Positions 7,619-14,888 of a DNA stretch of 14,888 nt are shown piece after piece. Under the pieces are notes generated by a model. It was not told where the DNA came from, did no database searches, and worked only from the letters and a program-made list of their open reading frames with translations. The stretch is from JBIKWN01 sp044376365 (GTDB lineage Bacteria > Bdellovibrionota_C > UBA2361 > JBIKWN01): positions 1 through 14,888 of the forward strand of contig JBILLA010000043.1 in assembly GCA_044376365.1 (NCBI GenBank), written 5' to 3'. Position numbers and translations under genes: made by a program. Numbering within the stretch: the first letter of the stretch is position 1; every line of letters begins with the position of its first letter.

Positions 7619-7750
7619 GCTCTAAACCCAACTATCTTTAGCTTTTGAATTGAAGGATACTAAAAGCCACAGTCATACCGCAGAATGATGAGGCAATATG
7701 AGTAACTACCAGACACAGATCCTTGCACTTGCAGCGATTGCGAGTAGTAG
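7619..7750 (+). repeat. 132-bp duplicated promoter/leader segment, copy A
   Basis: This segment matches 9374-9505 at 130 of 132 positions without gaps. It covers about 79 bp upstream and the first 17 codons (MSNYQTQILALAAIASS) of the transglutaminase-like gene. It includes GAGG at 7690-7693 before the ATG. The identity ends abruptly within codon 18. Confidence 0.95.
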
Positions 7751-9260
7751 TGCGAATTCATCTGCGTTGTCTGAATTGGTAATGCCTCAGATCTCATCAG
7801 TTGTTCAGAAAACATATTATTGGGCGGGTCAATCACTTACAGCAACAGATCTGATAGCACCAATTGTTGGCAAAAATGGAGCTGTTTCTATTCCAGTTAT
7901 TAAGGATGGACAAATTTCCTCAGCATGGTTGAACAAAGACAATGCGTTTCAGGTATCAATCCTTGATACGAAAGAGCAAATTGTGAAGTCAACACTGAGT
8001 GGTATTGGTGAATTGATTAGTAAGCCATTTCTTATTAAAGAGGGCATGGACAGCTTGGAATTCCAAATCACAGGCAAGGGCGCTATGTCGTCTACCTATG
8101 CAAAGCTTGAGGTGAGTGTTGATGGTGGTAAATCTCAGACTTGGTCAAAGTTAGCACCGATTTCTTCTACATCATTGCAGCCAGTGAAGTGGGATCTGAA
8201 GTCACTACGTGAGAAAAACCAGGGCAAAGATATTGTTGCAAGAGTATCACTTGTTGATGGTAGTGCGAGTGAGTTGATTGGGGTTGGAGAGGCTGGTGCC
8301 ATAAAATCTCTTGTGCCATCAACGTCAACGAAATTTTCCCGAAAGTTTGACCTTGAGGCCTCAAAAGTCAATCTTTACATTGTCAGGAATGATCCACTTT
8401 ATGGACCATACACCGACAATTCGGTTTTCAGCAACAAATACATGGCTGGCTTATTTGGTCGTACCAACATAAGCCCTGCCGATTTTTTATTATTACAGGA
8501 TGCTGTCTGGTATAATGTATGTACTAATGTGCAATTTAAAGCTTTTGAATCATATGTCTCTCTTGGAAAACGTATTAGGCAAGAGGTAGAAAGGACAATC
8601 GCTGAGAGACCTATTTCCGAAAATCAAGATTTTTCTAACAGTAAGCTCCACTCCTCATTAGTAGCGCTAGGTGTTTGCGCCTGGACTTTTATGAATTGCG
8701 AGTATGATACAGAGCTATCATTCAAAAATCCTGGATTTACCAACAGTTTTAAATCTGGACAACCGCTTCTCGATACTAATTTACCCCATCCAAAATCAAT
8801 CTGTAGTGGTATAGCTCTCTTAACCCGAGATCTGGCACGTTCTGCGGGCTTGAAGGCTAACTACGTCGGATGCTTGGCAAGAACACCAGGAAAAGGTTTT
8901 CAAAGTCCCTTTAACTCCAACCACGGCATCGTTGAATTCGACTTTGGTGAAGGCTGTATTTCTTTTGCAGATACGACCATAGGCTCAACTCTAGGCGCTT
9001 CACGTTTCGATCGTAATGGCAATGTTATAGGGACAGGTAGGCTAGCAAAGGATGTATTACTTCCAATGCATCCCGGGGAGTTTGAAGTATTTTTTGCCCT
9101 ATATCGAGCAAAAGACGAAACGCCTATAAGATATCTCGATAAACAAATGATCGAACCGGATGAGTTTCTTGCTACTTGGTCATTGCCTACAACTACAGCA
9201 CATATTAAGAAAGCTTTTGAAGTTAGTCGTAATGATGATAAGTTAAACCTTGGCTATTAG
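7698..9260 (+). CDS. Two-domain protein: N-terminal beta domain and transglutaminase-like cysteine enzyme (paralogue 1)
   Basis: The product is 520 aa. It starts with the leader MSNYQTQILALAAIASS, which is hydrophobic but lacks the basic residues of a Sec signal. Residues about 97-203 form a probable beta sandwich with KEGMDSLEFQITG, VSVDGG, and LVDGSASELIGVGEAG. A helical linker follows. The C-terminal part carries a transglutaminase-like triad: Cys369 in SICSGIALLTRDLARSAGL, His409 in NHGIVEFDF and Asp425 in ISFADTT, spaced as in the Transglut_core superfamily. Such enzymes cross-link, deamidate or cleave amide bonds, and the substrate here is unknown. The gene diverges from the HTTM/partner pair and is followed by the hydrolase gene with the same leader. 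The common N-terminal layout with 12367-14064 indicates one protein family with variable ends. Confidence 0.8.
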   Translation: MSNYQTQILALAAIASSSANSSALSELVMPQISSVVQKTYYWAGQSLTATDLIAPIVGKNGAVSIPVIKDGQISSAWLNKDNAFQVSILDTKEQIVKSTLSGIGELISKPFLIKEGMDSLEFQITGKGAMSSTYAKLEVSVDGGKSQTWSKLAPISSTSLQPVKWDLKSLREKNQGKDIVARVSLVDGSASELIGVGEAGAIKSLVPSTSTKFSRKFDLEASKVNLYIVRNDPLYGPYTDNSVFSNKYMAGLFGRTNISPADFLLLQDAVWYNVCTNVQFKAFESYVSLGKRIRQEVERTIAERPISENQDFSNSKLHSSLVALGVCAWTFMNCEYDTELSFKNPGFTNSFKSGQPLLDTNLPHPKSICSGIALLTRDLARSAGLKANYVGCLARTPGKGFQSPFNSNHGIVEFDFGEGCISFADTTIGSTLGASRFDRNGNVIGTGRLAKDVLLPMHPGEFEVFFALYRAKDETPIRYLDKQMIEPDEFLATWSLPTTTAHIKKAFEVSRNDDKLNLGY

Positions 9261-9343
9261 TCTTGTGCTTTGAATAATTATGTCTAGCAAGGGTAGGTAT
9301 GTTTCCCTATTAGATCACCTACTTTCTCTCTCCAAATTCTATT

Positions 9344-9505
9344 CACCCGCGTGCAACACGTAACGCTTTTACCGCTCTAAACCCAACTATCTTTAGCTTT
9401 TGAATTGAAGGATACTAAACGCCACAGTCATACCGCAGAATGATGGGGCAATATGAGTAACTACCAGACACAGATCCTTGCACTTGCAGCGATTGCGAGT
9501 AGTAG
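9344..9505 (+). repeat. Direct repeat, copy B (left flank and leader of the hydrolase gene)
   Basis: 9344-9410 matches 10752-10818 at 64 of 67 positions. 9374-9505 matches 7619-7750 at 130 of 132. The 67-bp part includes a small cgtg-caa-cacg inverted repeat and the tail ctttagcttttgaattgaag. One of the two differences from copy A turns the GAGG ribosome-binding sequence into GGGG, which may lower translation. Confidence 0.92.
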
Positions 9506-10700
9506 GAGCTCTAGTATTTCACCTACCTCAGAACTTTCATCTTTAGTAACCCCGCAAGTCTTAGATAGTCTAATATCCCCAATTTCGGGCAAAACTGAGA
9601 TGGCACTTGCTGATTGGGATTCTCAATCCTTACTCGATAAAAATCAGAGCAAAGATATTGCTCGTCCTAGGATAAAATTAGCGATTGAAAACGGTGCTAC
9701 ACAGTCATATATCAATCAGTATTGTGATGTTTTACGTTCTAAATATTCTTTGCCTGGTCTTTGGGTTTGTATTATCAAAAAAGATACCATCCTTTGTCAG
9801 TACGCATCAGGCAGTAATGGTTTGCCACAAGCGCACAACGCCTCTATCGATGATCAGCTAATGATCGGATCTATTTCTAAAATATATTGTGGATTTCTTG
9901 TAGCTAGACTTGTCACTGAAGGCGTTGTGCGCTGGGATACTTCCGTAAGAGCGGCTCTGCCCGATTTAGCAGAACAATACCCTAACCACCCATCGATTGA
10001 TGCTACGATTGAACAACTATTATCTCATCGTTCTGGATTACGAAGATCTAATTTTCAAGCAGATAAATATGGCAAAACACCAGGTGGTTATCGTAAGGCA
10101 GTGATAGAGAATTTATTTACTAATTCACCCGTAGGCACACCAGGCCAAGTGTATGAGTATTCGAATGGCACAGATGTCATAGCTTCAATTCTTGAGCGTG
10201 TAACTAATAAGTCTTATGCGGAGCTTCTTCAAGAATATGTTTATAAACCGATGGGTATGACGACTGCTCAGTTTGGCCCGTCCGAAAAAGCTGTATTAGG
10301 AAATTTTCTTGAAAGTAATGGTAACATTGTCCCAGGCAATCAAAATAACATGCCACAATGGATGAATGCTGCGTCTGGTAGTATTGAATCATCAATAGTT
10401 GATTTGGCTAAGTTTGGTGCCTTCTACAGTTCATCGGGATTAAGTGTGCCAAGCCTTTCAAAAGCCTTGAGTTGCCCTTTTGGCAATGGAAGTACAATTG
10501 GTGCATTGTGGTGGGAAGGTGCTGCGCCGGATTGGTTTATGCATAATGGAAGTACTGGACGTGGTGAATACTCTTGGCTTGGTTTTAATCCTAAGAGCCA
10601 AACTGCAATTGCAGTTTACTATAATCTCAATCGCCGTGATGGGTCGTTGCGCGTACCAGAGCTTGAACTAGATTTAATAAAAAAAATACAGCCCAAATAA
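9453..10700 (+). CDS. Serine beta-lactamase/PBP4*-like hydrolase with the shared leader
   Basis: The product is 415 aa. The first 17 residues equal those of the 7698-9260 product. Residues about 75-412 are a class C beta-lactamase-like (PF00144 type) domain with S140-I-S-K143, Y236-S-N238 and H364-N-G366, the SxxK, YxN and H/KxG catalytic motifs in the expected order. Relatives include D-alanyl-D-alanine peptidases, esterases and amidases, and which activity applies cannot be read from the motifs. Between leader and enzyme only about 57 residues remain. They include SELSSLVTPQ, LISPISGK and WDSQSLLDKNQSKDI, which align with separated parts of the beta domain of paralogue 1. The beta domain therefore seems largely deleted. 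The gene sits between 67-bp direct repeats. No classical signal peptide is present. Confidence 0.85.
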   Translation: MSNYQTQILALAAIASSRSSSISPTSELSSLVTPQVLDSLISPISGKTEMALADWDSQSLLDKNQSKDIARPRIKLAIENGATQSYINQYCDVLRSKYSLPGLWVCIIKKDTILCQYASGSNGLPQAHNASIDDQLMIGSISKIYCGFLVARLVTEGVVRWDTSVRAALPDLAEQYPNHPSIDATIEQLLSHRSGLRRSNFQADKYGKTPGGYRKAVIENLFTNSPVGTPGQVYEYSNGTDVIASILERVTNKSYAELLQEYVYKPMGMTTAQFGPSEKAVLGNFLESNGNIVPGNQNNMPQWMNAASGSIESSIVDLAKFGAFYSSSGLSVPSLSKALSCPFGNGSTIGALWWEGAAPDWFMHNGSTGRGEYSWLGFNPKSQTAIAVYYNLNRRDGSLRVPELELDLIKKIQPK

Positions 10701-10751
10701 GCTTCTATTGAAAGCAAATTGTGCATCATTTCCCATATCCCAAATCCCCAG

Positions 10752-10818
10752 CACCCGCGTGCAACACGTAACCCTTTTACCGCTCTAACCCCAACCATCT
10801 TTAGCTTTTGAATTGAAG
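10752..10818 (+). repeat. Direct repeat, copy C (right flank of the hydrolase gene)
   Basis: This 67-bp segment matches 9344-9410 with three substitutions and no gaps. Downstream of it the leader sequence is absent: instead of a gene start comes the convergent end of the HTTM gene. The repeat spacing (1408 bp) spans exactly one hydrolase gene with its upstream region, as expected for a cassette gained, lost or duplicated by recombination. Confidence 0.92.
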
Positions 10819-10857
10819 AGCAGTCTTTGTTCAAGAAAGAGCAACGATAGATATTTC

Positions 10858-11670
10858 TTACATTCGCCTATGAGTAAAAATACGTTGAAGCGTAGGCAGA
10901 TCCCTTCGCGGAACAATAAACGCCATCAGTAAGCAGATCATAGTCTCACTTAAAAATGTCACATTCATAGTAAGCATTATCCCCACATGCATTAGGATAA
11001 GAGCAGTTATGATAATTGTTCGCGTTTGACTGAACCAAATTAAAAATGGAGCGGAAAGTTCAAGAAACATTGGGCCATATGTAAGCAGCGCAACTATAAA
11101 AGGATGGTCTTTAAGCCAAGTAAAGTCCCAGTATGCTCCGTAAATATTGAGGACCTCAAACATCTGTGTACCAGAGAGCCACATTGGTTCACGTAATTTC
11201 ATCAGCGCTGAAAAAAAGTAGATAAAACAAACCTCTAATTGAATTGCCAATCGCGCCCAATGAATTGTTTGCAATGTGGTTGATTCAGTATATTCATTAT
11301 CGTCCTCATCTAGAAAAATCAGAAAGAAAAGGGCGAATATTAAAAACTGATAGCCACCATAATAGATGCTTGGTAAGCGGTTTACGAAACTAATGAGTAA
11401 AGCGTATGTAATTGCAGCAGTAATTCGTGGAAGCCTATTAGTAATAAGCAGAATGAGGCTTGTAATAAGGATAAGATAGAGAGGAAACACCCATGTGTCT
11501 GGTGTAAAAAAGAGGATGCTCCACGTATGCGCAGCGGCGCGGGAAAGAATGATTTGTTTGTTTACAGCGCCAGAATCTTTAAAAAGAAAATCTAAGAGGT
11601 TATACCAACTGACCACATGAGCAAGTACACCGATGCCTATTGATGAGCGAATTAAATGTGAATGTTTCAT
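10858..11670 (-). CDS. HTTM (VKGC-like) membrane protein without FGE domain
   Basis: The product is 270 aa with about six or more TM helices. It shares the HTTM marks of the longer protein at 5084-6985: NRLPSIYYGG at 97-106, IYFFSALMKLREPMWLSG at 150-167 and NVTFL at 236-240. It matches only the membrane half of that protein, with no trace of the C-terminal FGE-type part. In the HTTM family only the vitamin K carboxylase branch has a proven activity, so carboxylation should not be assumed. It starts 4 bp after the stop of the partner gene, forming a two-gene operon of the same order as the first pair. A short TCTTT/AAAGA hairpin near 10826-10842 lies just past its stop but lacks a convincing T-run. 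Confidence 0.85.
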   Translation of the reverse strand: MKHSHLIRSSIGIGVLAHVVSWYNLLDFLFKDSGAVNKQIILSRAAAHTWSILFFTPDTWVFPLYLILITSLILLITNRLPRITAAITYALLISFVNRLPSIYYGGYQFLIFALFFLIFLDEDDNEYTESTTLQTIHWARLAIQLEVCFIYFFSALMKLREPMWLSGTQMFEVLNIYGAYWDFTWLKDHPFIVALLTYGPMFLELSAPFLIWFSQTRTIIITALILMHVGIMLTMNVTFLSETMICLLMAFIVPRRDLPTLQRIFTHRRM

Positions 11671-11674
11671 TTGA

Positions 11675-12208
11675 TTAAAGTTCGTTACAGGTATAGCTCC
11701 ACTTGGTTACCCACGGTGCATCAAAGTCGTCTTGGTTTTTTGCTTTCAGTATCTGATCAAGAGTTATAAATCGCGTTTGCATTTCTAGCCTGTCGGTTGG
11801 TGCATTGAAGATTGTGCTGTAGGTTTTGCATAGGTGTTGTGAGAAGTTTTGTTTGAGAATGGCGCCTAAGGGAAGTGTTTGGTAGTACGCCAGGCGGGCC
11901 TGGGTTATCAGAAGGGGGTTTCTGGATGGAATCCAACGATACTGGCGACCAAATAAGTAGGTATGTGCTCCATTTGTACCTTCGATGCTGATGCGACTTT
12001 CTTCAAGCGAGTTTTCCCTGTCAGAGTACATACCCGATAGGTGCATATACAAACCAGACGAAGCTAGCCAATTAGATGTACCGTCTAGGTATCTAGTCAG
12101 CTGGCAGTTGGGAAGATTAAAGATGGCAAGGATGCAAAAAAGCAGAGTGATAAGTATCTTTTGTGAAGTATAACGCCAGGGGGCTTTTGGTGACTGGGTT
12201 TGATTCAT
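11675..12208 (-). CDS. HTTM partner protein 2
   Basis: From the ATG at 12208 the product is 177 aa, exactly the length of partner 1. A TTG at 12250 would add 14 residues that have no counterpart in partner 1, so the ATG is preferred. A basic start leads into one hydrophobic helix (ILITLLFCILAIFNLP) and an exported remainder. Shared elements with partner 1 are a GLYMHLSGMY block, a strand-rich region with HTYLFGRQYRWIPSR, and a C-terminus SYTCNEL. The similarity is distant but collinear. The gene precedes the second HTTM gene by 4 bp and lies head-to-head with the second transglutaminase-like gene. Confidence 0.7.
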   Translation of the reverse strand: MNQTQSPKAPWRYTSQKILITLLFCILAIFNLPNCQLTRYLDGTSNWLASSGLYMHLSGMYSDRENSLEESRISIEGTNGAHTYLFGRQYRWIPSRNPLLITQARLAYYQTLPLGAILKQNFSQHLCKTYSTIFNAPTDRLEMQTRFITLDQILKAKNQDDFDAPWVTKWSYTCNEL

Positions 12209-12366
12209 GGCGATTACGGCGAGGAAAATAAGATCAGTAAAATCAGGCAATTATGGCGATTTAAGTGTAAGTATTTTTACGATATCACTTTTTCTTGCTT
12301 GAGGTCACGGGTTTTGACAAACTACTCACTTACTGGCGAATTCGTGAATTATTCTGAGGGCATACT

Positions 12367-14064
12367 ATGACTTTCCTTGCTACTTTAGCTGCTGTAAATG
12401 CCATCGGTGTTGGAAACGCCCCTGCTGACCCTTCCTTATTAGATAAGCTGCTTGGTAATCAGGTGCCTCCGATTAGCGGCCGTGGTTTTATCTCAGATCC
12501 TTTCATGAATGCCCTTGTTGGTGGTTTCAAGAATAAACTTCTGGATGGTGAAGACCCTACACCAATTAAAAATAAAGAACCCTCAACTAATGAAATTTTT
12601 ACTCCAAAAACCGCTGAAGACGGAACAGTAACTATACCTGTTAAGGTCGATAAAAATTCCAATGATGTATTGCCTTGGAAAACGGTAGAAGGAAAGTTTA
12701 GCACTACACCTGTTGAGGCGAGAATTGTATCTGGGATTTCTGTTCCAGCAACAGATTCAAAGAAATTATTAATAGCATCTTTTAATAGCCAAGTCGGTTC
12801 AATGCAAAGCTTTTACTTTAAAGTGACCGAAGGCATGAAGAGCTTAAAGTTTGGCGCTATTGGAACAGAGGGTAGCTATTATAACCTTGTAGAATTCGAT
12901 AATAATGAGCCTTTAATCCGTCAAAATCCTGATAAGTCAACTGGGATTACTACAATTTCATTTCCTCTGGAAAAGTATGCCGGTAAGTATGTTGCTTTGA
13001 AATTAGTGGATAGTAAGGCGGAGAGTGTTGTTGGTGTTGGGGAGGGTAACATAGGTTTAGAAGTCTCTAGTACTGGGGTTAATGTTGGTGCATCAAGTAC
13101 AAGATCTTCTGCGTTTTATACTTTCCCAAATTTATTTTTGGGTGCAAACAGGAAGCCTTTAAATAACTATCAAGCACTTATTGATGGTGGACAGAAATAC
13201 GCCGAATATTTTGGCGTTAAGTCAGTTAACTCAATTAAAAACTTTGGAATGCCCCAGGAAGATATGTATGCAGTACTTGTTGAAGTTAACAAGTTTGTTG
13301 CTAAACCGCAATTCGACCACAGTCCTGAAAACTGGAGAACTCTTCCGCATAGATTAACAGACGCTGCACTAAAAGTCGCTACTAACAAAGCCCAATCCCT
13401 TGGCTATGAAGTTATAGGGACTAATACTCATGCTGATTTCGAATACATGGTAAAGATCGTTGCCATTCAGGAATGGTTTAAAACAAGATTCCTATATGAT
13501 CAGGATATTGCTTCTGGCAAGGTTGCAAGGATAGATTTCCGTGACGCGATGAATTCTACCTTACCCCGTGGTGTATGTGGTGATCTGTCTTGGGGGATTG
13601 TTTATTTTGCAACCTCTGTTGGTTTGAAAAATGTTTTTAAAATTGAAGGATCCGATAAGAATCCAAATGGGACTAAATATGGGTTTAGTCATAGTTGGAA
13701 TGCCGCAATTTTACCCTCTGGCTCTGTGGTTTTTGCAGATCCAACTCGAAACTACTTCGCAATTGATAATGACTTCAGATCACGTAATGGCCTGACTTTC
13801 TCGCCATTTAGCTTCAGTATTGAAGCATGGAACCAAGGTTTCTTTCTTCATTATTATCACAATCAATCCATAATAACTGGTAATGTACTAACCGCAGGAG
13901 ATGTGCAACCTGTTTACCTCACTCCTAACTCCAAGAATTTTGGAACAACTAGTGGTGTAGATTATTTCACTAAACAAAATTGGAATAATTGGTTCGATTT
14001 GAGAACACCCGAGAGTTTTGATAGAGCTTGTGCATATTTTTTCTTTTCCGCTAAAGCTAAATAG
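12367..14064 (+). CDS. Two-domain protein: N-terminal beta domain and transglutaminase-like cysteine enzyme (paralogue 2)
   Basis: The product is 565 aa, with GAGGG 9 nt before the ATG. The N-terminus (MTFLATLAAVNAIGVGNAP) differs from the other leader but is again mildly hydrophobic and lacks basic residues. GTVTIPV, TEGMKSLKFGAIG and LVDSKAESVVGVGEG (residues about 87-230) align with the beta domain of paralogue 1. The C-terminal part has a transglutaminase triad: Cys404 in RGVCGDLSWGI, His442 in FSHSWNAAI and Asp458 in VFADPTRN, close to the arrangement in Transglut_core proteins. The enzyme part is clearly diverged from paralogue 1, so the duplication is old. It diverges from the second HTTM/partner pair. 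Substrate and destination are unknown. Cross-linking or processing of an exported protein is one possibility. Confidence 0.82.
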   Translation: MTFLATLAAVNAIGVGNAPADPSLLDKLLGNQVPPISGRGFISDPFMNALVGGFKNKLLDGEDPTPIKNKEPSTNEIFTPKTAEDGTVTIPVKVDKNSNDVLPWKTVEGKFSTTPVEARIVSGISVPATDSKKLLIASFNSQVGSMQSFYFKVTEGMKSLKFGAIGTEGSYYNLVEFDNNEPLIRQNPDKSTGITTISFPLEKYAGKYVALKLVDSKAESVVGVGEGNIGLEVSSTGVNVGASSTRSSAFYTFPNLFLGANRKPLNNYQALIDGGQKYAEYFGVKSVNSIKNFGMPQEDMYAVLVEVNKFVAKPQFDHSPENWRTLPHRLTDAALKVATNKAQSLGYEVIGTNTHADFEYMVKIVAIQEWFKTRFLYDQDIASGKVARIDFRDAMNSTLPRGVCGDLSWGIVYFATSVGLKNVFKIEGSDKNPNGTKYGFSHSWNAAILPSGSVVFADPTRNYFAIDNDFRSRNGLTFSPFSFSIEAWNQGFFLHYYHNQSIITGNVLTAGDVQPVYLTPNSKNFGTTSGVDYFTKQNWNNWFDLRTPESFDRACAYFFFSAKAK

Positions 14065-14146
14065 TATTTGATTAATGTATTGACTATTAATAGCTTGGAA
14101 GCAAGCCAATGTACCCTTGTGTAATAAGTTCAATCAATCAAATACT
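14063..14146. other. Long-loop inverted repeat after the transglutaminase-like gene
   Basis: AGTATTTGATT (14063-14073) begins inside the TAG stop and is perfectly complementary in reverse to AATCAAATACT (14136-14146). Within the 62-nt loop is a smaller hairpin GCTTG-gaag-CAAGC. There is no T-run, so it is not a standard intrinsic terminator. It may be a transcript-end structure or a recombination relic beside the IS. Confidence 0.5.
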
Positions 14147-14201
14147 CTTAATGTCATTTTATTCAGACTTAGTAAGGTCTTGTTTAGATCAAGCAGGGGG
14201 G

Positions 14202-14888
14202 TGAGGTGATCCCCATTTAACGGAACGCCCATTATGGGTAGGCGACTATCTTCTAAGCCCCAGATGAGTTTGTCCCGAGAGTTCAAACTGAAGCGGACTT
14301 AAATAGTACAAGAAAGAATGAGCTCTTCTTGTGTTATAAAAACCTTCAGTATACTTGAAGATTCTCTCCTCAGCATCACTGCGAGTATTGAGGTTATAAC
14401 TTTTTATTGCATCAACTTTCAAGCTTCGAAAAAAAGATTCAGTAACAGCATTATCCCAACAGTTTCCTTTTTGAGACATACTCTGTTGTAAGCCATATTT
14501 ATTCACAAGGTTGCGGTACTCTTCGCAGGTATACTGAATACCTCTGTCAGAATGAAGTACCAATCCACTATCTGGATTTCTCTTTAAGATAGCTTTCTAC
14601 AAAGCAAGACAAACAAGTTCAGCTGTAATTCTTTTACTTGTTGCCCACCCAACTACAGCACTTGAAAACAGATCAATAACAACTGCCAGATATAACCAGC
14701 CTTCTTCAGTCCAGATATAAGTTATATCAGTCACCCATACTTTGTTTGGTGCAAGTTGTACAAACTCACGATCGAGATGGTTATCACCTACTGGATTGGT
14801 ATGCTCTGAATCTGTCGTTACAACATGTCGCTTTGGCGCACCTTTACCTTTAACCCCAATTTTCCTCATTAATCTTCGGATTATCTTC
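14202..14888 (-). mobile_element. IS3-family insertion sequence, 3' part (left end beyond the window)
   Basis: The element encodes an IS3-type DDE transposase on the minus strand and runs off the window end. The proposed outer end, TGAGGTGATCCCC at 14202-14214 followed by a GGAAC, has the TG start and C-run typical of many IS3 terminal repeats. The other end and any target duplication cannot be seen. Confidence 0.75.
14246..14888 (-). pseudogene. IS3-family OrfB transposase with an internal amber codon (N-terminus beyond the window)
   Basis: One reading frame spans the segment except for TAG at 14599-14597. Before it lies RRLMRKIGVKGKGAPKR and the rve-type catalytic core with the first Asp in WVTDITYIW. 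After it come LVLHSDRGIQY (second Asp) and NCWDNAVTESFFRSLK (catalytic Glu), the DDE signature of IS3-family OrfB. It ends with a YNTRRAHSFLYYLSPLQFE C-terminus. Sequence on both sides of the stop is well conserved and in phase, so a single CAG-to-TAG change is the simplest explanation. An internal ATG at 14563 lies after the stop but would lack the first Asp. The element is probably inactive unless the stop is suppressed or transposase is supplied elsewhere. Confidence 0.85.

Noticed and set aside
9344..9410. Integron attC or phage att site
   Set aside because: No clear RYYYAAC/GTTRRRY pair or long imperfect palindrome, and no integrase gene in the window.
7698..10700. Toxin-immunity or polymorphic toxin locus
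   Set aside because: No immunity-like small gene follows either enzyme and no known secretion or RHS/VgrG-type domain is present. Only the constant-leader pattern is suggestive.
12209..12250. TTG start giving a 191-aa partner 2
   Set aside because: The ATG at 12208 gives 177 aa, equal to partner 1. The extra residues have no counterpart or ribosome binding site.

Overview
The window looks like a chromosomal segment of a Gram-negative, moderately AT-rich bacterium. It carries minor components of a Tad/Flp pilus, Sec-exported disulfide-rich proteins, HTTM (vitamin-K-carboxylase-like) membrane proteins and an IS3-family insertion sequence. I cannot assign a taxon from the sequence alone.

Bases 1-2424 hold a minus-strand group. 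It contains a weak small ORF, a single-pass membrane protein with a large exported domain, and a Sec-exported Cys-rich protein whose reading frame leaves the window at base 1. That last protein ends (within view) in a 15-bp tandem repeat encoding (NQTTT)n. Divergent from these, bases 2625-4527 encode a compact run of two TadE/TadF-type pseudopilins and a TadG-like protein with a Pro-Met/Pro-Thr tail. It is followed by a remnant of a PMT/ArnT-like glycosyltransferase (4579-4920).

Bases 5084-14064 form an unusual accessory block in which one layout occurs twice. A minus-strand pair (a 177-aa single-pass 'partner' protein followed at once by an HTTM membrane protein) lies head-to-head with a plus-strand exoenzyme-like gene. 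In copy 1 the HTTM protein is fused to a C-terminal FGE/SUMF1-type domain, and the divergent gene encodes a transglutaminase-fold protein (7698-9260). In copy 2 the HTTM protein is bare, and the divergent gene encodes a second transglutaminase-fold protein (12367-14064). Between the copies lies a serine beta-lactamase-like hydrolase (9453-10700). It shares its 17-residue N-terminus and upstream DNA almost base for base with the first transglutaminase gene and is bracketed by 67-bp direct repeats.

The two transglutaminase-fold proteins share an N-terminal beta-rich domain, and the hydrolase keeps a shrunken vestige of it. I infer a family with a common N-terminal part and exchangeable catalytic C-termini, tied to HTTM/partner membrane pairs. 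This is my best candidate for an undescribed system. Its function is unknown.

The window ends in the 3' part of an IS3-family element whose DDE transposase is interrupted by one in-frame amber codon.
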